A stretch of 64,000 bases of DNA from contig DASXOB010000002.1 in the NCBI GenBank assembly GCA_036494545.1, forward strand, positions 124,001-188,000, written 5' to 3'. Each line of letters starts with the position of its first letter. Within the stretch, counting starts at the first letter, position 1. Below the pieces are notes generated by a model. That model saw only the letters and a program-made list of their open reading frames with translations, was not told the DNA's origin and did no database searches. Shown in pieces: positions 62,635-64,000 of this stretch. Position numbers and translations under genes: made by a program. The DNA is from JAICXG01 sp036494545 (lineage in GTDB: Bacteria; Verrucomicrobiota; Verrucomicrobiia; Chthoniobacterales; UBA10450).

Positions 62635-63015
62635 ATGAAATACAGGAAGCTTTCTCTTCTTACTCTCGGCTGTATCGCCCTGCTCGCTCTTGCGCCGATC
62701 GCAAACGCACAGGGACCGGAAGATCCAATGGCGTTTCATCATCATGGTCCACCCGATTTGACTCTGATGCTGACGCGGCTTCTCAACCTGAGCGACGCGC
62801 AGCAGGCTCAGGTCAAGCCTCTAGTGTCGGAGGTGCAACCTCAACTAGATGCCATTCATAAGCAGGCTCGGGAGGCGGCCGATGCGATCATCAAACAACT
62901 GAACGCAAAGATTCGCCCGCTGCTTACCGTCGATCAGCAGAGGCGTCTGGACGCTTTCGAAACGCTGCACGCGCCGCGGCCGGAGTCGCCAGCTTCCGGC
63001 GGGGCGACGCAATAA
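62635..63015 (+). CDS. Spy/CpxP-like periplasmic protein
   Basis: A 126-residue protein with a signal peptide (MKYRKLSLLTLGCIALLALA, cut after ANA) and a helical domain carrying RLLNLSDAQQAQVKPLVSEV and KIRPLLTVDQQRRLDAFETL, the two LTxxQ-like repeats of Spy/CpxP chaperones. A His-rich stretch (AFHHHGPP) could bind metal. Divergent from the ECF sigma operon, so a likely target of that sigma factor. Ends with a strong terminator. Confidence 0.8.
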   Translation: MKYRKLSLLTLGCIALLALAPIANAQGPEDPMAFHHHGPPDLTLMLTRLLNLSDAQQAQVKPLVSEVQPQLDAIHKQAREAADAIIKQLNAKIRPLLTVDQQRRLDAFETLHAPRPESPASGGATQ

Positions 63016-63041
63016 CTTTTACCAGGTAGGGTGGTCAATGG

Positions 63042-63085
63042 GAACGAGGGTTGCGGCTTTGCCGTGACCCTCGTTCTTCTTTTTT
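63042..63085 (+). terminator. Rho-independent terminator of the Spy-like gene
   Basis: GAACGAGGGT (63042-63051) and ACCCTCGTTC (63067-63076) form a perfect 10-bp stem around a 15-nt loop, followed by TTCTTTTTT. It lies 27 bp after the Spy-like stop. Confidence 0.88.
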
Positions 63086-63470
63086 GGGGATTAGCTGGCC
63101 AAAAGCGAGCGTTGCCTGACGATTTTCAAAATCAGCGCGGCTGGGTTGACCATAGACTTTGTCATTGGTCCGGCGCCATAAGTGGCCGGATGGCTCCAGG
63201 AGGGGGCGCCCCGCGTAGAGTTGACCGAATCCAGCTTATTACGTTCGTCATGCGGCACGCCGGATTTTCATAGGGTAATTTCTATTTACCCGAGCGGTTT
63301 TGGACCCCTGAAAGAGACAAGAACAAAGCGGGAATCATGACCGCCTGCTCGCTGCTTTTCGTCGGAGGCCGTCGTGCCCTAACGATCCATTCCCCAGGGC
63401 GGGGTCGCGACAAACATTTGAAACCTGCAATCAACGCCGCTAGATCACGCCTCCAATGCGCCGACGGAAA
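63086..63470. other. Non-coding stretch before the permease
   Basis: No supported gene. It contains a short hairpin (GGGTAA 63273-63278 with TTACCC 63286-63291), a motif copy at 63378-63385 and presumably the permease promoter, which I could not locate. Short frames on either strand have no recognisable content. Confidence 0.5.
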
Positions 63471-64000
63471 ATGTCCCAACCGGTAAGGAACATCTCACTC
63501 CTTACCGCGACATGCATTGTGGTGGCCAATATGATTGGCACCGGAATCTTCACCAGCCTTGGTTTCCAGGTTGGCGATCTTCCGACTGGCTTCGCTATCC
63601 TCGCGGTCTGGACTGTAGGCGGCGTCTGCGCACTTTGCGGCGCCCTCTCGTATGCAGAGCTGGGTGCGGCTTTGCCGCGTTCAGGAGGTGAATATAATTT
63701 TCTGCGCGAAATCTATCACCCCGCAGTTGGATTCGTCGCCGGGTGGATTTCCGCGACCGTCGGTTTCGCAGCGCCGGTTGCGATTGCGGCCATCCCTTTT
63801 GGTACTTATCTGGCCGGAGTCTTTCCTGCGCTTAATCCGCTTGCTCTCTCGTTAGCCGTTGTGGTCCTGACAACCCTCGTTTTGCTTTGGGATCTGCGGC
63901 TTGGGAGCGGATTTCAGAATACATCGACACTCCTTAAGATTGCTTTGATTCTCATCATCGTTGTCGCCGGGCTTGTAACGAGGACCGGCCATCTGGTTTC
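63471..64000 (+). CDS. APC-family amino-acid permease (3'-truncated by window edge)
   Basis: The first 176 or so residues of an amino acid-polyamine-organocation transporter. ATG 63471 gives MSQPVRNISLLTATCIVVAN (63456 also in frame). MIGTGIFTSLGFQ is the conserved TM1 substrate loop; LCGALSYAELGAALPRSGGE is the TM2-3 signature. The frame is open to the window end. The substrate cannot be told. Confidence 0.9.
   Translation, partial: MSQPVRNISLLTATCIVVANMIGTGIFTSLGFQVGDLPTGFAILAVWTVGGVCALCGALSYAELGAALPRSGGEYNFLREIYHPAVGFVAGWISATVGFAAPVAIAAIPFGTYLAGVFPALNPLALSLAVVVLTTLVLLWDLRLGSGFQNTSTLLKIALILIIVVAGLVTRTGHLV

Noticed and set aside
63282..63479. Reverse 65-residue ORF before the permease
   Set aside because: No ribosome-binding site or recognisable content; it overlaps the permease start.

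Overview
The window looks like a piece of a GC-rich, Gram-negative chromosome from the Planctomycetes-Verrucomicrobia-Chlamydiae group, most likely a soil-type verrucomicrobium. This is an inference from gene content: a CdsZ-type coiled-coil zinc ribbon, large secreted proteins that end in a C-terminal repeat I associate with Verrucomicrobia, LpxK (lipid A) and a stand-alone LigD-type polymerase. No 16S gene is present to prove it.

Layout. 1-24.2 kb is chromosomal: the secA end; secreted proteins; a TCA block (sucC, two VOC genes, sucD, citrate synthase); a lipoprotein hydrolase; an MFS exporter; a TIM-barrel/flippase-like/RibD-like run; a 1084-residue secreted repeat protein; a SRPBCC-ketosynthase pair; a zinc-ribbon protein; and ychF. 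24.28-37.98 kb is an integrated element bounded by a perfect 46-bp direct repeat of the 3' part of tRNA-Pro(GGG). It carries a tyrosine integrase, a repressor facing an AlpA/Xis-like activator, a structured intergenic region, a possible replication gene, a tail chaperone and tape-measure protein, a small terminase and, at the far end, a reversed four-gene cargo block with a TIR/deoxyribosyltransferase-like protein. No capsid, portal or large terminase is visible, so it resembles a phage satellite (PICI-like island) or a strongly reduced prophage. 38-64 kb is chromosomal again: an HDAC-like deacetylase, acyl-CoA dehydrogenase + EtfBA + membrane Fe-S quinone reductase, a second flippase-like protein, amidohydrolase, trmD, VanX-like peptidase, acs, dodecin, rRNA methyltransferase, thrB, lpxK, LigD-polymerase, FAD monooxygenase, an ECF sigma/Spy-like envelope module and the start of an amino-acid permease.

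The strongest unexplained signal is not a gene. The octamer CCTAACGA (usually GCCTAACGA, reverse TCGTTAGGC) occurs 49 times by hand count, against about 2 expected at random. It sits in both orientations, inside genes, at stop codons and as inverted pairs that make transcription terminators, much as DNA uptake sequences do in Neisseria and Haemophilus. It is almost absent (one copy) from the 13.7-kb integrated element, so it behaves as a host genome signature. The second signal is the tRNA-Pro satellite itself, with duplicated operator sites, candidate integrase arm sites, a cruciform-like element and an uncharacterised cargo cassette that may be a defence system.
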